DNA of 64,000 nucleotides from Vescimonas sanitatis. Lineage in GTDB: Bacteria; Bacillota; Clostridia; Oscillospirales; Oscillospiraceae. The notes below the pieces were generated by a model. The model was not told the origin of the DNA and did not search any database. It worked only from the letters and a program-made list of their open reading frames with translations. This document shows positions 42,279-51,220 of this stretch, in pieces. The position numbers and the translations under genes are program-made. Within the stretch, counting starts at the first letter, position 1. Each line of letters starts with the position of its first letter. The stretch spans positions 434,001-498,000 of the forward strand of contig NZ_JBMGPW010000001.1 of assembly GCF_049060325.1 (NCBI RefSeq), in the 5' to 3' direction.

Positions 42279-44681
42279 ATGCAATTTGACCGCAAAATAA
42301 CCATCTCCGCCGGTAGCAGCCGAAGGGCCATGGTCTGGCAGGCGCAAACCCTGCTCATTTCTGAGCTGTGGGCAAAGCTCCAGACCCCCGCCAGAGGCAC
42401 TGAGCCCCTGGCAGAATATCTGAATATGAAAAAGGCCCAGCAGGATGACCTCAAGGATGTGGGCGGCTTTATGGCAGGCACACTGTCAGGCCCCCGCCGA
42501 AAGGCCAACAATGTGACCGGGCGTGATGTCATCACGCTGGACCTGGACAACATCCCACCGGGCGGCACGGAGGATGTCCTGCGCCGTGTTGAGGGGCTGA
42601 GCTGCGGCTATTGCATCTATTCCACCCGTAAGCACAGCCCGGCAGCGCCCCGCCTGCGTGTTCTGCTGCCGCTGGACCGCACGGCCTCAGCGGATGAATA
42701 TGAGCCCATCGCCCGCAAGATGGCGGAGTATATAGGCCTGGAGCTCTGTGACCCCACCACTTTTGAGGTGTCCCGTTTGATGTACTGGCCAAGCTGCTGC
42801 TCAGACAGCCAATACATCTATGTGTGGAAAGACAAGCCCCTGCTGTCCGTCAAGGGCCTGCTGGGCCAGTATGAGGACTGGCGTGACTGCACCCTCTGGC
42901 CCCAGGTGCCCGGCTCCCAAAACCTGCCCACTAAGCTGGCAGTCAAGCAGGGTGACCCGGAGGCCAAAAACGGTGTTGTGGGCGCTTTCTGCCGCACCTA
43001 TGACATCTACCGTGCCATGGATGAGCTCATCCCCGGCATGTATGAGCCGGTGGAGAGTATGCCGGGCCGCTACACCTACCTGGGCGGCTCCACAACCGGC
43101 GGCGCTGTCATCTATGACAGCGGCAAGTTTCTCTACTCCCACCACGCCACTGACCCGTGCAGCGGCAAGCTGGTGAACGCCTTTGACCTGGTGCGCCTGC
43201 ATCGCTTTGGTGACAAGGACGATGAGGCCCAGCCGGGCACTCCCACCAACCGCCTGCCCTCCTACCGTGCCATGTGCGAATTGGCCACGCAAGACCCCGA
43301 TGTGTCCGCCCTGATGAGCCAGGAGCGCTACCAGGAGGCCGTCAAGGACTTTGAGGGCGTGGAGGCCACCAACGATGCAGAGCCCGCCAACTGGATGGAC
43401 CGGCTGGAGATCAACAGCCAGACCGGCCTCCCCAAGGCTACCATTGATAATGTCTGGATTATTCTTGAGAATGACCCGCTGCTCAAGGGCAAGTTTGCCC
43501 TCAACCAGTTTGCGGGCCGTGGTGAGGTGCTGGATGCGCTCCCCTGGAACGCCTCCACCAAGCGCCGCCTCTGGGATGACAATGACAACAATGGCCTCTA
43601 CTGGTACATGGAAAAGGTCCACCACATCACCGGCAACGGAAAGATTGACGGGGCCCTCTCCCTCCACACCACACAGCACGCTTTCAACGAGGTCCAGGAC
43701 TACCTCCAGAGCCTCAAGTGGGACGGCGTGCCCCGCCTGGACACCCTTTTCATTGACTACCTGGGGGCGGAGGACAGCCCCTATACCAGAGCGGTGACCC
43801 GCAAGGCTTTCACCGCCGCCGTCACCCGTGCCATGATGCCCGGCAGCAAGTATGACAACATGCTCATCCTGGCTGGGCCCCAGGGCATTGGCAAGAGCAC
43901 CCTGCTGGATAAGATGAGCCGGGGCTGGTTTAATGACAGCATCCGCACCTTTGAGGGCAAGGAGGCCTCTGAACTTTTGCAGGGGGTCTGGCTGGTGGAG
44001 GTCGGTGAGCTGGACGCTTTCCGCAAGACGGATGTGGCGTGCATCAAGCAGTTTCTCTCCCTGCGCTCTGACCGTTTCCGTGCGGCCTATGGCCGCCATG
44101 TCAAGGAGCTGCCCCGGTGCTGTGTGTTCTTCGGCACCACCAACACCTCTGACTACCTGCGGGACCGCACCGGCAACCGGCGTTTCTGGCCGGTGGATGT
44201 GGGCCTGGCCCCGGCGGCCAAAAGCGTCTGGACTGATCTGCCCGGAGAAATTGACCAGCTCTGGGCTGAGGCCATGGTCCGCTGGCAGACGGGAGAGCCG
44301 CTTTTCCTCAAAGGGGAAATTGAGGCCGCCGCTAAGGAGGCCCAGGAGGCCCACCGTGAGGTCAACACCCGTGAGGGCATCATACTGGACTTTCTGGAGC
44401 GCCCGGTGCCGGAGGACTGGCAGAACTGGCCGCTTGACCGCCGCCGGATGTTCTGGGGCGGCGCTGTGCAGGGAGATGTCAAGCTGGTGCCCCGTGACCG
44501 TGTGTGTGCTCTGGAGGTCTGGTGTGAGGCTTTGGACGGCAAGCAGCGGGATATGAGGTACAGTGACACGGCAGAAATCAACAGCATCATTGAGGCCAGC
44601 GCCTTGTGGGAAAGGGCCAGAGGCTCCCTGCGCTTTGGCTACTGCGGCAAGCAACGGGGCTTTCAAAAGGTGCGGCTTTGA
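42279..44681 (+). CDS. VapE-type primase/helicase
   Basis: The 800-residue protein has an N-terminal primase-polymerase-like part (VITLDLDNIPP, YSTRKHSPAAPRLRVLLPLDR). The C-terminal VapE/D5-like ATPase has Walker A GPQGIGKSTLLDKM, VWLVEVGELDAFRKTD, FFGTTNTSDYLRDRTGNRRFWPVDV and an arginine finger region. It should start and unwind at the phage origin. The repeat array just downstream of its stop (44684-44937) may be that origin. Confidence 0.92.
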   Translation: MQFDRKITISAGSSRRAMVWQAQTLLISELWAKLQTPARGTEPLAEYLNMKKAQQDDLKDVGGFMAGTLSGPRRKANNVTGRDVITLDLDNIPPGGTEDVLRRVEGLSCGYCIYSTRKHSPAAPRLRVLLPLDRTASADEYEPIARKMAEYIGLELCDPTTFEVSRLMYWPSCCSDSQYIYVWKDKPLLSVKGLLGQYEDWRDCTLWPQVPGSQNLPTKLAVKQGDPEAKNGVVGAFCRTYDIYRAMDELIPGMYEPVESMPGRYTYLGGSTTGGAVIYDSGKFLYSHHATDPCSGKLVNAFDLVRLHRFGDKDDEAQPGTPTNRLPSYRAMCELATQDPDVSALMSQERYQEAVKDFEGVEATNDAEPANWMDRLEINSQTGLPKATIDNVWIILENDPLLKGKFALNQFAGRGEVLDALPWNASTKRRLWDDNDNNGLYWYMEKVHHITGNGKIDGALSLHTTQHAFNEVQDYLQSLKWDGVPRLDTLFIDYLGAEDSPYTRAVTRKAFTAAVTRAMMPGSKYDNMLILAGPQGIGKSTLLDKMSRGWFNDSIRTFEGKEASELLQGVWLVEVGELDAFRKTDVACIKQFLSLRSDRFRAAYGRHVKELPRCCVFFGTTNTSDYLRDRTGNRRFWPVDVGLAPAAKSVWTDLPGEIDQLWAEAMVRWQTGEPLFLKGEIEAAAKEAQEAHREVNTREGIILDFLERPVPEDWQNWPLDRRRMFWGGAVQGDVKLVPRDRVCALEVWCEALDGKQRDMRYSDTAEINSIIEASALWERARGSLRFGYCGKQRGFQKVRL

Positions 44682-44683
44682 CC

Positions 44684-44937
44684 CGGAACATTGCCCGGAA
44701 CATTTGAGATTTTCAGATGTTCCAATGTTCCGGGCAGGTGGAACATGTTCCGGGCAATGTTCCGGCAAATGTTCCGGGCAAAACCCTTGCGCCGCAAGGC
44801 TTTTGAGCTAAGTGGAACATTGGAACATTCATTTTCTATATTAGGGTAAAAGAGAGGATTTAGAGAGAATAGAGAAAAATAAAACTCTCTAAACCGCCTG
44901 TTTGCGCTACATACACGCGCGAATGTTCCACTGTTCC
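44684..44937. repeat. Array of GGAACA/TGTTCC half-sites, candidate phage origin
   Basis: Twelve copies of the 6-mer (five GGAACA, seven TGTTCC) lie in about 250 bp. Many sit in larger units such as AATGTTCCGGGCA and GGAACATTG, and some form back-to-back palindromes. An AT-rich stretch (about 44830-44890) with a 9-bp stem TTTAGAGAG/CTCTCTAAA lies in the middle. The array follows the primase/helicase gene directly. This is an iteron-plus-unwinding-element layout, though operator sites are an alternative. Confidence 0.65.
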
Positions 44938-44952
44938 GAAAGGAGGAAATCC

Positions 44953-45234
44953 ATGAAAGAAAGCTATATTGAGAGCTACCTTGTTCGCAAGGTGAAAGAG
45001 CACGGTGGCCTCTGCTATAAGTTTGTGTCACCCGGAAATCCCGGCGTGCCTGATCGACTGATAATCACCCCCACCGGCAAGACCATCTTTGTTGAACTGA
45101 AAACGGAGGTGGGCAGGCTGGCCAAAGTCCAGAAATGGCAGCGGAGCGAGATGGAGAAACGGGGGGCGGACTGCCGGGTGCTGTTTGGGATGGACGCAGT
45201 AAAGGACTTTTTGAGGGAGGTTTTCCCCGCATGA
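44953..45234 (+). CDS. VRR-NUC domain nuclease
   Basis: The 93-residue protein is a single VRR-NUC domain (PD-(D/E)xK): ESYLVRKVKEHGG, PGNPGVPDRLII, FVELKTEVGRLAKVQKWQ with the catalytic Asp-Glu-Lys set, and CRVLFGMDAVKDFL. AGGAGG precedes the ATG. Phages often place it before a SNF2-like helicase, as here, suggesting joint action on branched DNA. Confidence 0.9.
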   Translation: MKESYIESYLVRKVKEHGGLCYKFVSPGNPGVPDRLIITPTGKTIFVELKTEVGRLAKVQKWQRSEMEKRGADCRVLFGMDAVKDFLREVFPA

Positions 45235-46619
45235 AATATGTGCCGCATGACTACCAGGCCTATTGCATCCAGCGTGTAGTTGAGGACCCTGCCGTTGGGC
45301 TGTTTCTCCGTCCCGGCCTTGGCAAAACAGTCATCACTCTGTCAGCGGTCAATATTCTCAAGTATTTCCGCTGGCAGGTGCAAAAGGTCCTGGTAGTGGC
45401 TCCCAAAAAGGTGGCAGAGGCCACCTGGAGCAAGGAGGCCGCCAAGTGGGACCACCTCCAGCACCTCCGCACCTCTGTGGTGCTGGGCAGCGCCACCAAG
45501 CGCATCAAGGCCCTCAACACTCCGGCGGACATCTATGTCATCAACCGAGAAAATGTGGAGTGGCTGGTGGACTACTACAAACAGGCCTGGCCCTTTGACA
45601 TGGTGGTGCTTGATGAGAGCACCAGCTTTAAGAACAGCCAGAGCAAGCGCTGGAAAGCCATGAGGCGGGTGCGGCGTTTCATCAAGCGGATGGTCCTACT
45701 GACCGGCACACCGTCCTCTAAGGGCCTCATTGACCTGTGGGCACAAGTTTACCTGCTGGACTGCGGAGAGCGCCTGGGGCAATCCCTGAGCGCCTACCGT
45801 GAGCGTTATTTTGACCCTGACCAGCGGAGCCGCACACAGATTTTTTCCTACAAGGCCAAAGACGGTGCGGAGAGCGCTGTGTTGGATGCCATTTCTGACA
45901 TCTGCATCTCCATGAAAGCGGAGGACTACCTGGAGCTGCCGGACTTCATCCAGCATGAGGTGCCGGTGCTGCTGGATGCCAAAGCCCGCCGGGCCTATGA
46001 CCAGTTTGAGCGTGACCTGCTGCTGGAGGTGGATGAGGATGTCATCACCGCCGCCTCCGCCGCTGTCCTTGTTGGAAAGCTCCTGCAAATGTGCAACGGC
46101 GCTGTGTATAGCAATGATGGCCACATTGTGCCGGTCCATGACTGCAAGCTGGAGGCCTATCTGGAGCTGCTGGAGCAGTTGAACGGAGAGCACTGCCTGA
46201 CTTTCTACGGCTATCAGCATGACCGGGACCGCATCCTGGAGGCGCTGAAAAAGCACCGCAAGGACCTCCGGGTGCGGGTCTACAAAACCGTGGAGGATGA
46301 GGAGGCCTGGAATAACGGAGAGGTTGATGTGCTGCTGGTGCATCCGGCCTCCTGTGCCTACGGCCTCAACCTCCAGGCAGGCGGCCAGCATGTGGTGTGG
46401 TACGGCCTCAACTGGTCCTTTGAGCTGAATGACCAGGGCAACTGCCGCCTATACCGGCAGGGCTCCCCCTATGACAAGGTTTTCGTCCACTATCTTGTGG
46501 TGCAGGGCTGCCAGGATGAGGATGTCATGGCTACGGTGCGAGATCGCCAGGACACCCATGAGGCCGTCATGTCCGCACTCAAGGCCAGAATTAAGCGAGT
46601 AAAGGAGAGCGCAAAATGA
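45231..46619 (+). CDS. SNF2-like DEAD/DEAH-box helicase
   Basis: The 462-residue protein starts at 45231 (ATGA overlap with the nuclease). Motif I is LRPGLGKTVITL, motif II is VVLDESTSF (DEST box), motif III LLTGTPSSKG, and the C-terminal lobe has LVHPASCAYGLNLQAGGQHVVWYGLNWSFELNDQGNCRLYRQG (motifs V-VI). It is a typical phage SNF2-type translocase, probably used in replication or recombination. Confidence 0.92.
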   Translation: MKYVPHDYQAYCIQRVVEDPAVGLFLRPGLGKTVITLSAVNILKYFRWQVQKVLVVAPKKVAEATWSKEAAKWDHLQHLRTSVVLGSATKRIKALNTPADIYVINRENVEWLVDYYKQAWPFDMVVLDESTSFKNSQSKRWKAMRRVRRFIKRMVLLTGTPSSKGLIDLWAQVYLLDCGERLGQSLSAYRERYFDPDQRSRTQIFSYKAKDGAESAVLDAISDICISMKAEDYLELPDFIQHEVPVLLDAKARRAYDQFERDLLLEVDEDVITAASAAVLVGKLLQMCNGAVYSNDGHIVPVHDCKLEAYLELLEQLNGEHCLTFYGYQHDRDRILEALKKHRKDLRVRVYKTVEDEEAWNNGEVDVLLVHPASCAYGLNLQAGGQHVVWYGLNWSFELNDQGNCRLYRQGSPYDKVFVHYLVVQGCQDEDVMATVRDRQDTHEAVMSALKARIKRVKESAK

Positions 46620-46969
46620 GCAACCCTACTGTGATTTTGAATGGTGACCAGGTTTATTGTGATGAGCTCATCCGGGAAAATGCCCGGTTGACCATCCAGC
46701 ATGAGGCTGACCGGCTGACGCTGGAGCAGATGAGGAAACAGTGCGTTTCCTCTGAGGAGTGCACCGCCAAGGTGGCGGAGGCCTATGCCCGTGCCGATAA
46801 GGCCAAGCGGGACGCTGAGGCGCTTAATTCCAAGCTGCGCCAAGCCGTTGCGGACCTGCATTTTGTCATGGCTGGCGGCGATGCCTGCAAGGTGTGCGCC
46901 GTCAAGTGTGCTTTTGGTGAGGGCAACTGCAAACCCGTGTGGCGTGGAGAGGATGGTGCTGATTTGTGA
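46616..46969 (+). CDS. Coiled-coil phage protein with C-terminal Cys cluster
   Basis: The 117-residue protein has a long helical region (residues 20-90, heptad-like) ending with CKVCAVKCAFGEGNC, a possible zinc site. It overlaps its neighbours by 4 bases on each side. Unknown function. Confidence 0.65.
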   Translation: MSNPTVILNGDQVYCDELIRENARLTIQHEADRLTLEQMRKQCVSSEECTAKVAEAYARADKAKRDAEALNSKLRQAVADLHFVMAGGDACKVCAVKCAFGEGNCKPVWRGEDGADL

Positions 46970-47397
46970 CTTTGAAAGAACTGTCCCAGCTTTACTACCT
47001 CAACCGGGAGATCGAGATGGACAAAAAGCGCCTCCTTGAGCTGGAGGCCAGGGCGGTGTCCTGTTCGTCAGATCTGTCCGGGATGCCCAGGAGCTCTGGC
47101 GTGGGGGACCGTGTTGGCCGCTATGCGGCGGAGATCGTGGACCTCAAGGGCATCATTGAGGCCAAACTCCAGCAGTGCATCTATGAGCGCAACCGTTTGG
47201 AGAGGTACATCACCACCATTGAGGACAGCCTCCTCCGGCAGGTTTTCACATATCGCTTTGTGAATGGACTGCCGTGGCAGCAGGTGGCCGCATGTATCGG
47301 CGGGAGTAACACTGCTGACGGCGTGCGGATGATGTGCAACAGGTACATCAAGGCCACGGAGCCGGAAACAGATGACGGCACAGAGGTCCAACTGTAA
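46966..47397 (+). CDS. Phage late transcription regulator-like protein (DUF1492/ArpU type)
   Basis: The 143-residue protein starts at GTG. A helical N-terminus is followed by a sigma-70-region-4-like segment LLRQVFTYRFVNGLPWQQVAACIGGSNTADGVRMMCNRYIK. It is the last early gene, directly before the terminase block. This is where ArpU/RinA-type activators of late genes normally sit. Confidence 0.75.
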   Translation: MTLKELSQLYYLNREIEMDKKRLLELEARAVSCSSDLSGMPRSSGVGDRVGRYAAEIVDLKGIIEAKLQQCIYERNRLERYITTIEDSLLRQVFTYRFVNGLPWQQVAACIGGSNTADGVRMMCNRYIKATEPETDDGTEVQL

Positions 47398-47592
47398 CTT
47401 GTTCGTTCTGTTCGGTGTTTCTGTGGTACACTATATCCTGCGGGTAGTGCCTCAAGATGATGCAATACCTCCTTGGTTGAGCAGCGGCAAGGTGACGGAT
47501 GATGAAACCCAGACCCTTGCCGCTGTTTCATTCTAACGATTTTTTAGAGCCGTCCGATGAGGGCGGCTTTTACTATGTGATGGGGTGGTGAG
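47398..47592. other. Spacer between early and late prophage genes
   Basis: It contains no gene. A long-loop stem (CAGCGGCAAGG with CCTTGCCGCTG, 47482-47525) and a terminator (47548-47571) are visible. An activator-dependent late promoter is expected here; TACACT at 47427-47432 is a possible -10 box without a good -35. The DNA-packaging site could also be here. Confidence 0.4.
47548..47571 (+). terminator. Intrinsic terminator before the terminase genes
   Basis: AGCCGTCC and GGGCGGCT (one G-T pair) around GATGA, followed by TTTTA. Confidence 0.6.
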
Positions 47593-48156
47593 ATGGCAAA
47601 GCTGACTGAAAAGCAAAAGCGATTTGTGCAGGAATACCTTGTGGACCTCAATGCCACGGCGGCTGCCAAGCGTGCCGGATATAGCGAAAAAAGCGCCTCC
47701 CGGATAGCCGTGGAACTACTCAATAAAACTCAAGTTTCTGCCGAAATCCAAAAGCAGCAGGCCAAGCGTCAAAAGCGGGTGGAAATCACCCAGGAAAAAG
47801 TGCTTGAGGAGCTGGCTGCAATCGCCTTTGCCAACGGTGCTGACTTCGCCACCGTCAACCAAAATGGCATTGTCCGCATCACCCCCACCTCTGAGTTGCC
47901 GGAGGAAAAGCGCAAGGCCATTGCCTCCATCAAGGAGGGGCAATATGGCACGGAGGTCAAGGTGCACGATAAGGTCAAGGCCCTGGAGCTGCTGGCCAAG
48001 CACCTGGGCATGTTCGACAGCAAGAAAGGTGGCAGCGAGGCCCCAGAGAATAACATCTTTGAGGTCATTGACCAAAGCACCAGAGAGGAGATAGGCACGG
48101 ATGAAATACCAGAGATTGAGCACCCGGCAAAACCTGGCCATGACCTGGTGGAATAG
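47593..48156 (+). CDS. terS: Terminase small subunit
   Basis: The 187-residue protein has the Terminase_2 opening LTEKQKRFVQEYLVDLNATAAAKRAGYSEKSASRIAVELLNK, a DNA-recognising HTH, then a central oligomerisation region. It selects phage DNA for packaging. The last 56 bases overlap the large subunit gene, unusually long for this operon. Confidence 0.93.
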   Translation: MAKLTEKQKRFVQEYLVDLNATAAAKRAGYSEKSASRIAVELLNKTQVSAEIQKQQAKRQKRVEITQEKVLEELAAIAFANGADFATVNQNGIVRITPTSELPEEKRKAIASIKEGQYGTEVKVHDKVKALELLAKHLGMFDSKKGGSEAPENNIFEVIDQSTREEIGTDEIPEIEHPAKPGHDLVE

Positions 48157-49327
48157 GCCCGGCTTTGAGGTCTATGACGGCATCATCTGTGACGGCTCCA
48201 TCCGCTCCGGCAAGACAGTGGCCATGACGGTGGGCTTTATCATGTGGGCCATGACCCGCTTTGACGGCTGCAATTTTGCCATCTGCGGCAAGACCATTGA
48301 GAGCCTGCGCCGCAATGTGACAAGCAATCTGCCCGTCTGGCTGGCGGGCGTTTTCTCTTTCAAGGAGCACCGCACTGAAAACAAGATCGTGGTGAGCGCC
48401 AACGGCAAGAGTAACAGCTTTTACCTGTTCGGCGGCAAGGACGAAAGCAGCGCCGCACTCATCCAGGGCATCACACTGGCAGGCATCCTGCTGGATGAGG
48501 TGGCCCTGATGCCGGAGAGCTTTGTCAACCAGGCCACGGCCCGCTGCTCTGTTGAGGGGGCCAAGCTGTGGTTTAACTGCAACCCGGAGGGCCCCAGCCA
48601 TTGGTTTTATACCAAGTGGGTGCTGGAGGCCAGCAGGCGGAAAATGCTGCACCTCCATTTCACCATGGATGACAACCTCAGCCTCTCCGCCTCAGTCAAG
48701 GCAAGGTATGAGAGCCTTTACTCTGGCGTTTTCTATGATCGCTTTATCCGGGGCCTGTGGGTGGTGGCGGAGGGGCTTATTTACACGATGTTCAACAAGG
48801 ACTTTCATGTTGTGCCCAGTGTCCCCAGGCCCTATGAAAAGTATGTGATGTCCTGCGACTACGGCACCATCAACCCCACCAGCATTGGCCTCTGGGGCAA
48901 GGCTGGTGGCAAGTGGTACAGGATGAGGGAGTATTACTATGACAGCCGCAAGGAGGGCCGCCAGCGCACCGATGAGGAGCACTACACGGAGCTGGAGCGC
49001 CTGGCTGATGGCCTGCATGTGTCCGCCATCATTGTGGACCCATCGGCGGCCTCTTTCATTGAGGTCATCCGCCGCCATGACCGCTACCGTGTAGAAAAGG
49101 CCTCCAACTCCGTGCTGGACGGCATCCGCAATGTGGCCACCCGGCTCCAGAGCGGTGACATCTTTTTCTGTGACTGCTGCACGGACTGCATCCGTGAGTT
49201 TGGGATGTATCGCTGGGATGAAAAAGCCCAGATGGACCGTCCCATCAAAGAAAATGACCATAGCATGGACGATGTGCGCTACTTCGTGCACCGTGTCTAT
49301 GCGCCTGATCTGATTAGCTTTAAGTGA
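48101..49327 (+). CDS. terL: Terminase large subunit, PBSX type
   Basis: The 408-residue packaging motor and nuclease has Walker A CDGSIRSGKTVAMT (about 30-43), Walker B GILLDEVALMP and a nuclease domain with SCDYGTINPTSIGLW, IIVDPSAASFIEV and SMDDVRYFVHRVY. GAGGAG precedes the start. The PBSX-type sequence agrees with the myophage tail genes that follow. Confidence 0.95.
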   Translation: MKYQRLSTRQNLAMTWWNRPGFEVYDGIICDGSIRSGKTVAMTVGFIMWAMTRFDGCNFAICGKTIESLRRNVTSNLPVWLAGVFSFKEHRTENKIVVSANGKSNSFYLFGGKDESSAALIQGITLAGILLDEVALMPESFVNQATARCSVEGAKLWFNCNPEGPSHWFYTKWVLEASRRKMLHLHFTMDDNLSLSASVKARYESLYSGVFYDRFIRGLWVVAEGLIYTMFNKDFHVVPSVPRPYEKYVMSCDYGTINPTSIGLWGKAGGKWYRMREYYYDSRKEGRQRTDEEHYTELERLADGLHVSAIIVDPSAASFIEVIRRHDRYRVEKASNSVLDGIRNVATRLQSGDIFFCDCCTDCIREFGMYRWDEKAQMDRPIKENDHSMDDVRYFVHRVYAPDLISFK

Positions 49328-49336
49328 GGTTTTACT

Positions 49337-49690
49337 GTGCGAGTTTCTGTGTTGGGTGTGCAATATGCTGTGGAATATCGGACAAGGGCCCAAGACCCTG
49401 AGCTTGAGGCAGCAGATTGTGATGGCTACTGTGACACCAGCATCAAGTTATGCGTGGCCCGTAAATATACGGCGGCAGAGCGAAAAGAGCCCGGCAGCAA
49501 GAAATGCCTGGATGACTACATGCGTAAGTGCATGAGGCATGAACTGGTCCACGCTTTTCTTTATGAGAGCGGCCTGAGCATCAATAGCCTCTCACCGTCG
49601 GGCTGGGCCTCTAATGAGGAAATGACGGACTGGATGGCTATACAAGGGCCGAAACTTTATGATGCTTGGAAACAGGCAAAATGTTTGTGA
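49337..49690 (+). CDS. Phage metallopeptidase-like protein (HExxH)
   Basis: The 117-residue protein begins with GTG. The motif MRHELVHAFLYESGL (HELVH) is the zinc site of SprT/ImmA-like minimal proteases, and a later ASNEEMTDWMAIQ could provide the third ligand Glu. It lies in the packaging block between terminase and portal. Possible roles are head processing or cleavage of a host factor; neither is shown. Confidence 0.7.
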   Translation: MRVSVLGVQYAVEYRTRAQDPELEAADCDGYCDTSIKLCVARKYTAAERKEPGSKKCLDDYMRKCMRHELVHAFLYESGLSINSLSPSGWASNEEMTDWMAIQGPKLYDAWKQAKCL

Positions 49691-49702
49691 GGTGAGAAAC
49701 CA

Positions 49703-51220
49703 ATGGTGACACTCAATCTGAGGGATGATTGCAATGGCCGTGTGGCCACCAATTTCAAACGGGGCATGACGGACAAGCGCTTTCTGGAGCTTGAAATCAC
49801 CGCATGGCTCACCAGCCCGGAGCGCAAAAAGCAGCTTGAGGGTGAGGCCTACTATGACGGCTACCAGGATGTGACCCACCGGGAACGCCTGGCGCTGGAT
49901 GAGGACGGCAAGCCCATTGTGCTCAAGAACTTGCCCAACAACCGGCTGGTCAACAACCTCTATTCCAAGATGGTGGACCAAAAGACCAACTACTCCTTTG
50001 GCCGTCCGCTGTCCTTTGACACCGAAAACAAGGAGTATGCCAAGGCCCTGGGGGCTCTGTTCGGGGCCCGTTTTCTGCGTACCATGCACAATGTTGGTGA
50101 GGGCGCATGGATTGGTGGAAAGTCCTGGCTCTATCCATACTACGAAAACGGGGAACTGGCTTTCCGGCGCTTTCCCGCTGATGAGGTCCTGCCATTCTGG
50201 GCGGACGCTGACCACACCATCCTGGACGCTGCTGTTCATGTCTATGTGGTGCAGGAATACGATGAGGCCGAACACGCCAAGAATGTGGTCAAGGTAGAGG
50301 TCATGCACGGCGGCGGTGTGGATTGTTTCATCCGCACGGATGACGGCGTGCTGGAGCCGGACAGCTTTGCCTACTCCGGCCCCTATATCATCACCCGGCA
50401 GGACGATGAAACCGGCAAGGTGGAGGGCTACAACTGGGAGCGCATCCCGTTGGTGTGCTTTAAGAGCTCCCACCATGAAATCCCACTCCTCTCCAAGGTC
50501 AAGTGCCTCCAGGATGCCTACAACAACATCCTGAGCAACTTTGCCAACCAGATGGAGGAGGACATCCACACCACCATCCTGGTCATCAAGAACTATGACG
50601 GTGAGGACCTGGGCACATTCCGCCGCAACCTGGCCACCTATGGTGCCATCAAGGTGCGGTCCTATGAGGGGGCTGAGGGCGGCGTGGACACTTTGGAAAT
50701 ATCCGTCAACGCTGAAAACTACAAGACCCTGTTGTCCCTGCTCAAGGATGCCATCATTGAGAACGCCAGAGGCTATGATGCCAAGGATGACCGCATGAGC
50801 GGTGACCCAAACCAAATGAACATTCAGAGCATGTACTCTGACATTGACCTGGATGCCAATGGCATTGAAATGGAGTTTCAGGCCAGCATGGAGGAGCTGC
50901 TTTGGTTTATCAACAAGCACCTGGCCAACACCGGCGGCAGGAGCTTTGAGGGCGAGGATGTCACAGTCATCTTTGACCGGGATGTGCTCATCAACGAAAC
51001 GGAGGCCATCAACAACTGCAAGAACTCCGTGGGCATCCTCTCTGATGAAACCATCGTCAAGATGCACCCCTGGGTCACTGACCCGGAGCAGGAGCTCCAG
51101 CGCATCAAGGATGAGAAAGAGGAGGCCATGCAGGCTGACCCCTACCAGGCCGCTTTTCTGGCCAACCGCAACCAGCCGCCGGTAAACAATGAGGGTGGTG
51201 GCGATGGCAAGACAGACTAA
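49703..51220 (+). CDS. Portal protein (SPP1 gp6-like)
   Basis: The 505-residue protein has NLPNNRLVNNLYSKMVDQKTNYSFGRPL, VGEGAWIGGKSWLYPYY, FAYSGPYIITRQDD, LKDAIIENARGYDAKDDRMSGDPNQMNIQSMYSDIDLDAN and a C-terminal LSDETIVKMHPWVTDPEQELQRI. This is the standard pattern of SPP1-type portals. It forms the dodecameric DNA gate of the head. Confidence 0.95.
   Translation: MVTLNLRDDCNGRVATNFKRGMTDKRFLELEITAWLTSPERKKQLEGEAYYDGYQDVTHRERLALDEDGKPIVLKNLPNNRLVNNLYSKMVDQKTNYSFGRPLSFDTENKEYAKALGALFGARFLRTMHNVGEGAWIGGKSWLYPYYENGELAFRRFPADEVLPFWADADHTILDAAVHVYVVQEYDEAEHAKNVVKVEVMHGGGVDCFIRTDDGVLEPDSFAYSGPYIITRQDDETGKVEGYNWERIPLVCFKSSHHEIPLLSKVKCLQDAYNNILSNFANQMEEDIHTTILVIKNYDGEDLGTFRRNLATYGAIKVRSYEGAEGGVDTLEISVNAENYKTLLSLLKDAIIENARGYDAKDDRMSGDPNQMNIQSMYSDIDLDANGIEMEFQASMEELLWFINKHLANTGGRSFEGEDVTVIFDRDVLINETEAINNCKNSVGILSDETIVKMHPWVTDPEQELQRIKDEKEEAMQADPYQAAFLANRNQPPVNNEGGGDGKTD

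Noticed and set aside
44684..44937. CRISPR array
   Set aside because: The repeats are 6-mers in both orientations with irregular spacing; there are no spacers of even length and no cas genes.
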